From positions 124,001 through 188,000 of the forward strand of contig KN805431.1 of assembly GCA_000818945.1 (NCBI GenBank): a stretch of 64,000 nucleotides of DNA. The letters are read 5' to 3'. Position numbers and translations under genes: made by a program. Within the stretch, counting starts at the first letter, position 1. The number at the start of each line of letters is the position of its first letter. The notes below the pieces were generated by a model that searched no databases, was not told the origin of the DNA, and was given only the letters and a program-made list of their open reading frames with translations. Positions 18,030 through 29,800 of the stretch are shown one piece after another. The DNA is from Schizochytrium sp. CCTCC M209059 (Eukaryota; Sar; Bigyra; Thraustochytrida; Thraustochytriidae).

Positions 18030-21000
18030 ATGCCGCTCGAGGAGCGCGTCGTGCAGTATGCGAGCTCTGCAGGAGCCCTGGTCACGGAGGCGTACGACTG
18101 GGAGAACTGGTACGGCGACGCCGGAGACCGCGCCGCGCGAACGGGCAGAAACGCGCTCGCGTTCAAGCGCTACTTTGCCAACGAGCTTCTGAAGCTTCGC
18201 AAGGAGGTCCGGCGGGCGTACGACGCAAAGCGATCGGCAGAGGACATTCATCACGAGGAGCAAAAGGCACGTGCGAGGGAGCGCGAAGAGCGCAGCCAAC
18301 TTGTGCAAGAGCTTGGGCGCGTTTCTCTAAAGCTTCGCGGCGAAGGACCTGGCCGTCACCGTGGCAGGCGACAAGGTGAAAAGAACCTTGTTATTGCCTC
18401 CGACTACGCAAATCCCCACGGAGATATCGAAGATGGCGATTCCAGCGAGGATGAAGACTGGGAAACAGATGCCTGGAGCAAGGGGGAAATCGAAGGCGCC
18501 GTAGATTTACTCATTGCAGAGATCCGCGGGTCCCCACACGCAAAACGCCGTCTCGTTGCCACCACGATGCTTCGTAAACTCATTCGCAGACATCAAATGG
18601 CTCGCGATCATGTCGATCTGCTCATGCCTTCCTTGGTGGAAAAGGCATTATTTGTGGACTTGACGGCTTCTCGTCGCACTTCTGAGACCACTCGAATCTC
18701 ACAGCTCATTGCTGATGTAGTGTCCGTATTACCCGAGAAGATGTCGCGCTTTGCTTGCGCAGAAAAAGCATCGCGCATCCTTGCACGAAAATTTCAGCTC
18801 GCAGCTCTCGTCATTCAGTCTTGGCATCGTATGCGTATCTTCAAGCAGCATAAGGCGCACACCATGCCTCTCGAATTTCGTGTACGACGCCGCGCATTTC
18901 TACTCGTGGCCTATATGGACAGCCTGGAGCAGTGGACTCGCATTTCCTCGAGCCCATCCGCATCCCTGGCGCTGTCAGACAAGATTGTCTTACTTCGTAT
19001 TCTTTGCGGCCTCACCGCGGACACCAATACCTACTTCCGCCTCAAAGATCGTAGACTCATTGTTGAGAATGGCGGGGTCCTCGCTGTTCAAGAACTCGCG
19101 TTGAGTAGCTCCCAGGAAGCACGAATTCTGGCCATGCAGATCCTCACGAGCCTGGCGTCAGAGCCCTGTCTTCGACTTGGGCTCTTACAAAGCGGCGTGC
19201 ACCTAGTTCTTGGAGTCCTTTTGCGGTCGGATCTCGTCGAGGATCGTTGCATGGCTCTCGAAGTTGCAGACCTGCTTGCATCAGCAACTTGCTTTGGCGA
19301 GACTCACACTGCATGGGCTGGCGCTTGGAAGCGTCTGTATAATACTTCCTCTCATGAATCACATGGCATTACATATGACAATGAATGCCGGCACGAAATC
19401 AATCTTCGAGGCGTATCAACATTTCGCCGCGCCTTGCGTCCTGAACTCCGCTTGGTTGACTCCGCAGCCCTTTTAGTCGACCGGAGACGCGATGGAGGCC
19501 TCTTGAGATGGCTTCGCGAGCAGCTGCAGGCAAATGATGGCATTGTACGCCTTGGGGCCACAATTGCATTGCTCAAGCTCGCAAGTGGCATTTGCAACCC
19601 CCAAGTTGCAAGCGTTGCCGAGCCAAAGACCTTGCACGAGCGCCACTCTGGATATCAAGAAAAACTCGGTATACGGAGGGCTCAATTTCTTCAGGCCCTC
19701 GTGAACAACCTCGGCGATACAGACACTGCAGGTCTGCAAATCGCCACGCTTCAACTGATCGCACAGCTAAGCGGATTCAAACCCACGCGAGATTCTCTCA
19801 TGGAAGCAGGCCTTGCTTCGCGCATACAGTCTAACGTAAGAGGACCCATCGGTCTTTTTGCGCTTGTGCTGCTCTGTTCGCAGAGCTCGAGGCCCATACA
19901 GCTACAAGATGAGAGGAATTTGGATGGAAGTCATCGTCCAAAAGAAGCTGCTGCTTCATCCTTGAACTTTGAAAAGGTCAACGTCCTGCAACGACCCGCT
20001 CTGGGAATCGTCGAGCTTGACATCTTCGCGTCTGAGGTGGACTTTCGCAGATGTTTGGAATCCACTCTTGTTGCGTTCGCCTCGCTCAAGCCAGATAATG
20101 CTGCGCGCGCCGCCTATCAAAGGTTGGCGCACAAGTTCAATGCTATGGGCTCGCTGTTCGATTTTCTCTTTACGCCCAAATCAGACGTGCTTCTCAACCA
20201 CATAGAGCTTAGTGCTGTGGCTGCAATAACCTTGGGACGTGCGGGGTCCGTATGCGGCTCGGAGATTCTGAGTCAAATTCGGCTTGAGCACCAATTTCGG
20301 CGTCTTGCGGAGCCTGTTCATACTATCGTAAAGGGTAAGAGCGATACGGACAGCTTCCCTGCGCATGTTAAAGGCCTTGTGGTCGTTAGTGCCTCGTCTG
20401 CGTGTCAGGCGCTCTGTACTGTCGCACGCACGCCTGCACGGAAGCATTTGGTGAAAGCATTGCTTTGCGATGGCGCCGTGCGAGCTTTGGGCACTATGGT
20501 GAGCCAATTCGCTGAAGATGCCGCACCACTTTGTAAGGAGGTGTGCTGTAAATCTGCGGAACTGCTGGGCTCGCTGCTCCCATATCAAGGTCTTGAAAAG
20601 GAGGCAAGTGCTGACCTTTTGTCAACTACAACCACCGAGGCCGAAAAGGATGAAGATGAGGATTTTGACGTGACGGACGATGCACAGCAGCAAAGGGCGC
20701 TGATTTCACGAGCGCGGCAAAACGCCAAAAAAGCCGCTACGCAAGGTGTCTTCGGTCTAGGATGGGGCGATGTGCGTTCGACGCTGCCTTCTGCGGAGCT
20801 GCGAAAGCTGGCCGCGTCCGTGTTTGAAGCCTGCGGCAAAGAGCTTATTCAAGCGCTGACATTAGCATGCGATGTTGACATCCAAGCCAGTATTTGCTAT
20901 GCGCTCAGCCGGCTTGCAGGGACGCATCAAGGTGCACGTGGTCTCCTTTCTATTGGATGTCTGAAGCCCATTGTCGCAATGCTTCCCGGACGAAGCGAGG

Positions 21001-22124
21001 TTGAAAATGGTCTTCCAAATGCAGAGCATGCTCAACGTCTGGCCATGCTACCTCCCTCATACTTTACGCTGTGTGCAGCTCTGGCACGAGCGTGGACGGG
21101 TAAGCTCGCGATGATATCTGATGATGTTCTTCGCCACGCCGTGGACGTCTTGTGTCTGCTGAGTCCACAACAAGATCCGCGACTTCACGGAGAAGCTGCG
21201 CTTTTGGTGGCACGCGTCGCAAATGTGCACGACCCGGTGCATGGGTCCTGCAATGAGATGGTGCTTCGAGGGCGATACAATTGCGCAGCTCCGCTTCTCA
21301 AGCTTGCGAGCGACAAGAGCATGCCAAATCGAGTGCGATATTTTGCTTTGTTGGCCCTAGCACAGCTTGCACAAGACGAGCTGTTTGCGGTCCCTAGGCT
21401 GGTTCGCGCTGGAGCGCTCTCGCGAATGTGCAGCCTCGTTGAAGTTCTCGAGAGCCGTGGTGATGCAGAAGCGGACATGATGCTTTCTCAGGCACTTCGC
21501 GTTATTCACGCGCTTGTTGCGTTTATGCTGGGAACCCACCAGGGCAGGCTGTTGGAAAAGGGGATTGAGGCCACATTGCGTCGACTTGCCAGCCGCAAAG
21601 GAGCTACGTCAGGATCGCAATTGGCAGCACAGCCTACAGTACGGGAGATGGCGCGGGCTGTGCTCGATAGTCTTAGTCTTTCGCTTGCTTTTGGTCCCGA
21701 AGTCGCTCGGCAAATTACAGTGGCGCCTGGCCTAGAAAAGGAAGAGCCGCTCACGCGGGAGGTGCTCGATGAGGAGGTTCTGCGAAACGATCTCACAAAT
21801 CACGTTAAAAATCCATTTGGGACGCAGTTGGACCTTGGTGTGACCTATTCGGCGCTTGATGGTCGATTGCAGCGTAAAGTGCCGGGAGAGCCAAGTCCTC
21901 GCAGGAAAAGTCCGCGGAAGTCGCGGGTTCCTCGTTCGCCTGAAGATCGCGAGCAGAATAACGACTTCGGGGTCAATTCGACAAGCTTGCTGTCCGAGGC
22001 CGTGCCAAGCGCAAGCCGTTTTCGACAACCAGGTCGGAGATCGGATCTGCGGGCCACAAGACCGCCTCGAAAGCCAGCTCAAGCGACAATAACGACGACG
22101 ACAACGACTTTGACGGAGAAATAA
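18030..22124 (+). CDS. Armadillo/HEAT-like repeat protein with IQ motif, unknown function
   Basis: 1364 residues, uninterrupted. N-terminal charged helices (KRYFANELLKLRKEVRRAYD) and an acidic patch (GDSSEDEDWETD) precede an IQ-type calmodulin-binding motif at about 257-275 (LAALVIQSWHRMRIFKQHK). From about 300 to 1250 the sequence is repeated Leu/Ala-rich helical pairs of ARM/HEAT style (for example VLAVQELALSSSQEARILAM, LEVADLLASATCF and ARYFALLALAQLAQDEL), with an acidic insert (EAEKDEDEDFD). The C-terminus is basic and disordered (SPRRKSPRKSRVPRSPED) with a Thr run. This is a scaffold-type protein; a role in cytoskeleton or centrosome is only suggested by the divergent CSPP1-like neighbour. 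I do not recognise an ortholog. Confidence 0.85.
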   Translation: MPLEERVVQYASSAGALVTEAYDWENWYGDAGDRAARTGRNALAFKRYFANELLKLRKEVRRAYDAKRSAEDIHHEEQKARAREREERSQLVQELGRVSLKLRGEGPGRHRGRRQGEKNLVIASDYANPHGDIEDGDSSEDEDWETDAWSKGEIEGAVDLLIAEIRGSPHAKRRLVATTMLRKLIRRHQMARDHVDLLMPSLVEKALFVDLTASRRTSETTRISQLIADVVSVLPEKMSRFACAEKASRILARKFQLAALVIQSWHRMRIFKQHKAHTMPLEFRVRRRAFLLVAYMDSLEQWTRISSSPSASLALSDKIVLLRILCGLTADTNTYFRLKDRRLIVENGGVLAVQELALSSSQEARILAMQILTSLASEPCLRLGLLQSGVHLVLGVLLRSDLVEDRCMALEVADLLASATCFGETHTAWAGAWKRLYNTSSHESHGITYDNECRHEINLRGVSTFRRALRPELRLVDSAALLVDRRRDGGLLRWLREQLQANDGIVRLGATIALLKLASGICNPQVASVAEPKTLHERHSGYQEKLGIRRAQFLQALVNNLGDTDTAGLQIATLQLIAQLSGFKPTRDSLMEAGLASRIQSNVRGPIGLFALVLLCSQSSRPIQLQDERNLDGSHRPKEAAASSLNFEKVNVLQRPALGIVELDIFASEVDFRRCLESTLVAFASLKPDNAARAAYQRLAHKFNAMGSLFDFLFTPKSDVLLNHIELSAVAAITLGRAGSVCGSEILSQIRLEHQFRRLAEPVHTIVKGKSDTDSFPAHVKGLVVVSASSACQALCTVARTPARKHLVKALLCDGAVRALGTMVSQFAEDAAPLCKEVCCKSAELLGSLLPYQGLEKEASADLLSTTTTEAEKDEDEDFDVTDDAQQQRALISRARQNAKKAATQGVFGLGWGDVRSTLPSAELRKLAASVFEACGKELIQALTLACDVDIQASICYALSRLAGTHQGARGLLSIGCLKPIVAMLPGRSEVENGLPNAEHAQRLAMLPPSYFTLCAALARAWTGKLAMISDDVLRHAVDVLCLLSPQQDPRLHGEAALLVARVANVHDPVHGSCNEMVLRGRYNCAAPLLKLASDKSMPNRVRYFALLALAQLAQDELFAVPRLVRAGALSRMCSLVEVLESRGDAEADMMLSQALRVIHALVAFMLGTHQGRLLEKGIEATLRRLASRKGATSGSQLAAQPTVREMARAVLDSLSLSLAFGPEVARQITVAPGLEKEEPLTREVLDEEVLRNDLTNHVKNPFGTQLDLGVTYSALDGRLQRKVPGEPSPRRKSPRKSRVPRSPEDREQNNDFGVNSTSLLSEAVPSASRFRQPGRRSDLRATRPPRKPAQATITTTTTTLTEK

Positions 22125-22458
22125 TTGAGCAGATTTCAAGTTAGGTCAATTTCAAGCTTTTCTGATTGATAGTAATGGGCCCAGCGTAGAAAATTCTGTG
22201 AAAAAGAACGTGGAATATAAGTGGCTGAGTGAGTGGGGGAGTTGGTGAGTGGGTGAGTGAAGAGACACATGCGCAATGTGAGTCGATTGGGCAACGGCAT
22301 CTTCTTCTTTTTGGATAAGTTTGCCTACGAACGAACAAAGGAACAGGCTAAATAAACCCGACTAGATAGCTTCGACTAGGGCTTGCAAAGCGCATTGAAA
22401 TTCGAAAAAGAAAATGGACACGTTCGCTTTTTAGTTTTTTTACTTGGTTCACAGTCAA
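22125..22458. other. Convergent 3' intergenic region
   Basis: 334 bp between the ARM/IQ gene (+) and the PRA1 gene (-). It holds a GTGAGTGGG-type short repeat at about 22227-22260 and AT-rich stretches. No gene. Confidence 0.6.
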
Positions 22459-23145
22459 TCAGACGAATTGGGGTGGAGGAGGGCTGAGGCCCGGTCCGTC
22501 AAGGGCGTCAAGCGGATCTGGCTCAATCGGCTGACGAAAGGAAGCGTGAATGCCGGTGAAAAAGGTGCCAAAGAAGACAATGGAAAAGAGCGTCGAGATG
22601 ACGCCGCCGAAAAAGGCAATGAATAGGACAAGTGGAATGAAGATCATCGTCTTTTCGTTTCGACCGATTTCGTATTTGCCGACCTTGATGACGTCTTCTG
22701 CCTTGTTAACCTTGAAGAAAAAGGCCCAAAGACCGGCGACAAGCGCAATTTCAAAGAGTAGAAACGGAGAGGTGAGCACAAAGTACACAAGTGTCAAGAG
22801 ATACATGGCCGTATACGAGAGCCGGAAGTGCTTTGCATTAGCGCTGATGCGTGTCATCCACTCGGATCGCGTCTGAGGCTTGCTGAAGCCCGTCGGGTTC
22901 ACCAGGTCCTTGGCCTCGCTGCGAATTTTGGCCGTGGCGTCCGCCACGCTGTTCAGGCCCTGCAAGGGGTTGACCTTTTTCGCGTACGTGACCGCGCCTG
23001 CGCCAAGCGAGATCAGCTGCGCCATGCGGATGTTCGCCGAGGCGGTGGCGTCCGGCCCATCCGCCACGCCGCCGTCGCCAGGGCCCTCGTGCACGGGTGC
23101 CGCCAGCGGCACCGTTGTCACGTCGTCATCCATCTTAAGCGCCAT
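22459..23145 (-). CDS. PRA1-family (prenylated Rab acceptor) membrane protein
   Basis: 228 residues from the ATG at 23145. PRA1/Yip3 proteins bind prenylated Rab GTPases on ER, Golgi and endosomal membranes. The conserved core shows RSEWMTRISANAKHFRLSY, followed by two long hydrophobic hairpins (MYLLTLVYFVLTSPFLLFEI and IFIPLVLFIAFFGGVISTLF) with the ALVAGLWAFFF and FFTGIHASFRQP blocks. The tail is Pro-rich (LSPPPPQFV). The open frame runs upstream to 23511, but that extension encodes simple-sequence DNA (TTTCTTTC) and is not expected to be coding. Confidence 0.88.
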   Translation of the reverse strand: MALKMDDDVTTVPLAAPVHEGPGDGGVADGPDATASANIRMAQLISLGAGAVTYAKKVNPLQGLNSVADATAKIRSEAKDLVNPTGFSKPQTRSEWMTRISANAKHFRLSYTAMYLLTLVYFVLTSPFLLFEIALVAGLWAFFFKVNKAEDVIKVGKYEIGRNEKTMIFIPLVLFIAFFGGVISTLFSIVFFGTFFTGIHASFRQPIEPDPLDALDGPGLSPPPPQFV

Positions 23146-23812
23146 CGCACCGGCTCCAGGCCGCCAGCTGGCAGACCGACGCCCGCCTCGCTCGGGGCCC
23201 GCGCCCGCACCGGCCCGCGCGCCGCTCCCCTGCGCCTGCCGCCGCGAGCTGCCCTTCCCCTCGCTCCTGCGCCCTCGCTCTCCCGTGCCGCGCCCCGCGT
23301 GCCACGTGCAGAAAGTTTCCGAAGCGATTTTGGTGATGTGATGACAGACAAACGAAAGAAAGAAAGAAAGGAAGAAAGAAAGAAAGGCAAACAGAGGAAC
23401 ATAGAAAACGTTGATGGCAGTGGCTTTGATTGCTACTATACCTAGTAGGCCTAGGCCTAGTAGGCCTAGTCGTAGGCGTGTGCGCTTATTAAAAAAAAGC
23501 AGGCAGGCCACGTGGTCAATTTACGACCTCACCCGCTCACTCACTCACTCACTCACTCACTCATTATGATAACTCCCTCGCTGTCAAGAGTCGTATCGGG
23601 GCACGAAGCCATACACCTGGTCGACGGCGAGAGCTTTCGAGTGCGTGCACGAACGTGCTGTCTCGGGAGGAGCGAACGCAAGGTTTTGGTGCGAATGGTA
23701 TCTTCACATAAAAGTTCATCATCCTGTAACTTTTTTACACACGTGCGGAATAGAATCGGCCTAAACGTAATTGATTCCTTTGCTCTGCCTTTTTTCTTTG
23801 GCTTGGAAGAGA
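23146..23812. other. Intergenic with microsatellites and TAGGCCTA cluster
   Basis: 5' of PRA1 and 3' of the large membrane protein, both on the minus strand. It contains (GAAA)n-like sequence near 23355-23390, the TAGGCCTA cluster at 23441-23470 and (CACT)n at 23536-23563. No gene. Confidence 0.6.
23441..23470. repeat. Cluster of three TAGGCCTA palindromes
   Basis: TAGGCCTA occurs at 23446, 23452 and 23461 (two overlap by two bases), flanked by CCTAG and GTAGGCG. The same 8-mer recurs at seven other noncoding sites in the window. Confidence 0.8.
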
Positions 23813-26800
23813 TTACTGCAGCGCTAGAGATTCGTCCTTTGATTCACTAAAGTTTCCTCTCTCTTGATCGGTCGAGCTAGCACGGAGAACGTCCCCAACG
23901 TCGTTCGACTCGGAGACTTGCCGCTCCTCTAGCACCTGGCCTTCAAGATCCCCCTCATGATCTGCATCGCGGCAAGTTGAGGCTCTCTCCGCAGTTGGCG
24001 TTGTTTCGAAAGAAATGTCGCGGCTGCGGATCGTTCGCGCAGTTGGCGCCTCTGCGTAAAGTACGTCAGTCGTCTCGCCTTCAGGCTGGTCGCATCTCGA
24101 GCTATCGCCATCACTATTCGCCTTCGCCTGGAAGGCTTGTTCGTCGCACTCGAAAGAATTCGTCTGTCCTGAATCGCTGCCTCGCCGGGACTTGCGATCT
24201 TGGCCCATGACGGCTTTCCCGTCTTGGGCGGAGGCATCGTCAGTTGATCCTGACTGGCATCGTACTGGAATTGTCGAAGATTCCGAAAGGCGCATATAGA
24301 TAAAGAGGGCAGCAGTCATTGGCGCGACAAGGAGAACGCCAATGACAGCGATCTCGAGGGCGTCAATGTCGTCCACCACCGGAGTCATGAGGAATGCACA
24401 GAGTACGAAAAACAGCTGGGAATGAACGATCGTTGCAAGAATGTTATCCTGCATGCGCACATATGGCCTCAACATCGTCTGCGAAATGGTGGCTAGAAAG
24501 CTGATCATAAATGCAAACGCAAGTTGGGCCAGCGTTCCATCGGCCACAAGCATCACGACCGAGGTCAGAAGGTACTTGCGGAGAAGCTCGAACACCTCAA
24601 AGTACCGCCGCAGTCGGTTCTTTCGTCGCTGACCGTGCTTTTCCTCGTCGTAGTAGAGCTCGTGCAGAAAGCTTGCTCCTTCCACGCTTGGCTTGCTGCT
24701 TTTTGCAATTAACGTTGCAAAGAGCGCAACAGGGACGAGCACATAAACAATGCTCATGGCCACCGCGTACTGCCAAATCCAGCCCATGTCATCGCAGTCA
24801 GTCGCATAATCGAAACGCAGCGTTCGCGAGCCATCCTCGAAACTATCGCATACAAAGGTCTGCACAATAGTCGTGTTCACCGAAGGGAACACAAGAAAGA
24901 GCAAAAAGGCTGCAGTTCGCCAAGTTGAGGAAGACAGATCATTTCGCGCTTCCGCCGTACGTGCAAAGAGGCAGCGTGTGACCAAGAAAAGTGTGGCGAG
25001 GATGAGTAGCATTCCAGCAGGCAAAATGGTGGAGAAGAGCAGGCGGCTTTGGTGGTTGTCCCCAATGACGCAATCTGTCACAGACGGGACACCGCTTGAA
25101 TCGACATTGGCCCAGGAAAAAGCTGACGTGACAATATCCCAGTTCGACCACCAGTTATAGGTGGGACCGAAGACCCGCTGAAAGCCCGTGGCAACCTGAA
25201 TGAGGCCAATGGTGATATTGACCGGGCCACGAAGTTTCTTCATCGTGCCGTGGGAATGTCTGAAAATGACCCGCACTTTGAGGCGAAGCTTTTGGAAAAA
25301 TCCAGTGGGCGCCTGCTGGTTCGCGTTTGCGCCGCGGCGTCGACGTGGGGTTCTCACCAGAGCAGAGTAATACGAGGCAAATATGATGATGGGCCACAGA
25401 ATGCCAATCAAAACCGTCACTACAGCAAGTACACCTTTCTCGCGGCCAATTTTTTCTGCTGTGCAGATGGAGCACAGGCCATCCGAGTCCTTGCTGTACC
25501 CGCTCTTGCAAACGGCACAGTATGGACCCGTATGGCCCTCCCGACAGTATCGCGTTTCACTCCACAGGGATAGCTCCCTTCGTAACTTGCTTTCGCTGCT
25601 CAAGGTCCCAGTGCCACCAATGCAGCTCGCCTTAATTGGGCACTCGTATACAGTTTCTGCAAGAAGCGAGGGGCGCCAGAACCCGATTTCCAATTCGAGT
25701 GCCTGCAGAGTCCCTCCGGCGACAGAACAGTTCACCCCAGTCGAACATTGCAAGACTTCGACCTTGCCTTCCTCGTCCTCTTCTAGGTAAAACCCAGCAG
25801 GCGCAACACAGTCATCGATGCTCGTCGCTACACCGACTGTTGTTTGCAACTCGTTTGGACACGGAATGCATCCCTTCGTGCTGTCTTCCACATAGGTGCC
25901 GCGATCACAGAGTTCGCACGTAAACACACCATCTGCAGCTGCAGGCGTTTGTGAGGACCCCTCTTCGCAAATGATGGCTGCGGAGCTCATCGCGTCGCTG
26001 TCGGCACTGTCTTGGCCGTTGACATGAGCAACGACGCGAAAGAAACTCGAGACGCCAAGGGTGAGGCCCATTGTCAGCGACTCTGCGGAAATGTCGGTCA
26101 CCTTGACGCATGGAGCGACAATCTCAGCGGCAATTTTCGGGGTCGCGCACGAAGACCAGCCATCCGAGGAGGAGAGTGTAGTTGATCGATTCGCCGTACG
26201 ATAGACAATGAAATAGTCGACGTCGCGTGGCAAGTTGTCCTCGGTGCGCTCCCATTCCCAGGAAATCGTCACGAAGCCGTCCGAGGCGACCCAATTTGAG
26301 TTGTCGACCCCCGACGACGCAGATACCTGAGGTGTGGAGGTTGCTCGAACGCTTCGCACGCGCAGCTGCGTGCACCCGCCTTCTTCGTAACCATCATCAC
26401 CTTCAAAGGCACCCGCACAACTGCAGGACACGCTTGGCGCGTTTACAGAGCTTGACGTGCACGTTCCGGTCGAGGAACACGTATTGGGACATCCAATCAC
26501 AGCTGTGGAGGGCGCAAAGCCATTCCTGTCACCGCCAAATGTCGATTCCGAAAGTCTGAAACGAGACTCCGAGTACACAAAGCGGCCGGCGCCATCACTG
26601 TACGAAGTCGTATCGCCACTTTCGCCAACATATGTCGCGTTCGGGTCGATGTTGGGCAGCGGTGTGCCTGCGCTAAAGCTGCAGTTGTGAATGTGGGCTG
26701 ATACACCAGCAGCAAGGTATAAGCTGCCTCCGACACCTTTAGTGCACCCAATCGTGCTGTAGTCTTGAGGTGTCTCGCTAAGGACGCACTGGAAGCCTTC

Positions 26801-29800
26801 CTCCGCGCCGCAGGTCTTGCGCCCGGTCGGCTCAAGCACTTCGAGCGCGCAGATAGTCTGCTCGCGGCACGTTAGGTTTGCAGCGTTGTCCGTGAAGACC
26901 GCGCTTGCAATGTTGGCAACGGAGCCTGCGCCAATGAAGGCCGCGCCGCCTTGGGTCGAGGCGGCGTTGTTATGGAAGAGAGCGCCGGCTGCACTTACTT
27001 GTGCGCCGAGCTCGAGCTCCAACGCGCCGCCCGAAGTCTTGGCGACGTTGTCCTGAAAGGTCACATCGACGAAATGGAGAGACACGGAGCCGCTCGCCAA
27101 AATAGCGCCTCCTGCAGCGTGGGTTGCAGTGTTGCCCAGAAAGAGAACGTTGTCGAACGAAAACTGCGAGATGTCTTCGCAATTATCCAAATGGACCGCG
27201 CCGCCCTTTTGCGCGCTGTTTACCTCAAAGGTTACGTCTGTGAAACACACGCTATCCTCCGAGCACGTCGAATCCGCGGCGAGCAGCGATGGGAAAGCGC
27301 CTACAGCGTGAAAGGCGGCTCCGGTGTTGGCCGTGTTACCCCTGATAACGCCTCCCTGCCAGACTGCAGGAAGAGTGCTGTTTTGCTTGAACTCGATTGC
27401 CCCGCCTCCGGTTTCTGCGCTGTTCTCGATAAAATCTGTGTCCAGAATTCGTGTGATCTCGCCGCCGGCCTCCACGCTGATGGCCCCTCCTGCTGCCGTA
27501 GACCAGCAGCCTTTAAAAAGAGACGATGAGATTGTCTCGATTTTGCCATAGAGCAGAACTGCGCCAGCGGGGACGCCCTGGAAGCCATCTGCATAGGTGT
27601 CTGTAAAGGTGCATCTTTCGATGAGCCCGATTTCACCTTGCAAGGTGACACCAAGAGCACCACCGACATTTGCTACGAGCTTATCGAACGTGCAATCAAG
27701 GATTTCATCCACGCGGCCATCAACAGTAATGGCACCTCCATCGTTATTTTCAGTTGTGCCAGTAAAGGTGCAATTTCTGATTGAGCCAACGTGACCCAGG
27801 ACAAGAAAGAGGCCTCCAAAACGCCCGCTCTTTTTGCAATCAAGCGCAGAGACATGAAAGCCGTCAAGAATCCACAGGGTTGCCTCGGGGTCGACGCGAA
27901 GAAACGAAGTGGCGTTGCCCACGATAACGCTCATGCCTGGCGCCGCCACGATGGAAATGTTAGTGTTGGAGCGGATGACGAGGTCATCAGAATCTGAGCG
28001 CATGTCGAGTTCCGTTGCGCTCACGACGATCTCTCCGTGGACAAACGACTCGTCTTCGAGATGACCTCGCAAGGTCTTGAGGCTATCCGCAGTCCTGCTC
28101 TCCCAAGGTGGAAGGACACTAGAGTCAGAATCGTCAGACTCTGAGTCGGCAGGCGTTACCCATGCCTGAAGGGCGAGTGGGATGGCCCCCTTGTCGGCCC
28201 CAGGCAGGCCGCGCATGGACGTGACCATAAAGACGTGGACTGAACCTGCATGGACCTGAACGTCCGTGTAGTTAGAAGCCAAACAGGCACGCCGCGGAAA
28301 GGAACCCGGGTTGGCTTCTTGCAAGTCTTCTTCTTCGCGAAGGGCAACGTAGTTGAAGGGACAGCTGTCCTGGTACACTTTGGTAGGCTCGAGATCCAAA
28401 AGCACCTCAAGGTTCATGTGAATGACTGTATCTTCATTCGCGTCCGGGGCCACGAGTACGAGACAGCGCGTCAACTTCTGGACCATGCCAACAATGTAGT
28501 TCGAGAAGTCCATGACGCTTCCATTGCGTGGCAGCTCGATTTTAAGACACGCAAAGTCGGCATCGCGTTCTCTGAATTCAATATCGACAATGTCCGTTTC
28601 GTTGAATGCAGTCACATTGTACAATGCATCGCTAGTCGTCTCAAACGCAGAAAAGGTGGTCTCTGCCTCGTCGAATAGAGCGATGACGTAACTGCCTTCA
28701 GGCGTCGTGTCAACGCCCACGACCGCCTTTTTTCGTTCTCTGCGCTCAATATAGTAAGCTGGGCTCCACGTCACGCCGTCGTCCACAGACACTTGAAAAA
28801 CAAGATTACTCTTGGACTTTGACCTGACAATTGGCGAGTAAAAGATGGCCCAGTGTTTGGGCTTGTTCGGGTCAGATACTAGCACGGGCTTGGCATTCTT
28901 GAAGTCGTAGTAAGCAAATGCGAGCGGATTGATGTAGCTCGTACTTGCGAGGCGAAGGTCATCGTTGGAGTCCGGCCTCACCCGCGCTGATGCGATGCCC
29001 GTGCCACGATCGGTCCAGACTGCAAGCCATAAGTCGCCGTCCGTTTTACTCGGTGCGATCATGACGTCGGACTGCCGCGAGTCGGCATTGGTCATCCGTA
29101 CGCGACTCTTCCAGGTACATTCACTGGTTGATGTTTCGGCGAGCATGATGTCTGAGACCTGGCCAATGATCTGCGCGGTTGCAGTGGCAACCACGCGACC
29201 AGACACGGGGTTGATGGAAATGACGGGATCACGGTCTTGGAAAATGTCGGTTTCCTCGTCGGGGAAGACGGTTTCTACGACTGAAATATCCTCCTGAGTC
29301 AGAGGATTCTCCTCGCTTCTGCCGGCCAATGTAAAGGAGACCGACACGAGATCCTTGTCATTGCCCAGATTAATGTCTGCAACGGCTTCGGGGTCTTCCG
29401 ATTCCCAGACGAGCACGACCCGGCCTTCGACGTCAGCGGCGACTGCTGGGTTTCGGTCGGTGCGCGTGTCCGTGTTTCCAGTATAATTTACTGGTATGCC
29501 AATCCCTTCTGCCTCGCCAATCCAGAGTCCTCCAGCGAGCGCCTTTTCCTTGGGAATGAAGGCAGCGCGGATGCTGTCGATAATGGTGCTGGAGTCGGTC
29601 GTGTTCTGCCGCTCTCGCCAGCTCATGACCCAGCCAGAGCTGTTGCCGTACACGGAGACGGAGGGAATTATCTGAACGCGAAAATCCAGGTTTGGCGTGC
29701 GGGGATCCAGTTGTGCCTGCGCTGTTGCGTCGTACAGGGCGGGAACGGCCGGGTTCCATGTCGTGTTGCCAGCCTTGCGGATCGCGTACCAGAGGGTTCG

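Noticed and set aside
23146..23511. 122-residue N-terminal extension of the PRA1 protein
   Set aside because: Encoded by TTTC/GAAA microsatellite and TAGGCCTA repeat DNA. The ATG at 23145 gives a normal PRA1 length.
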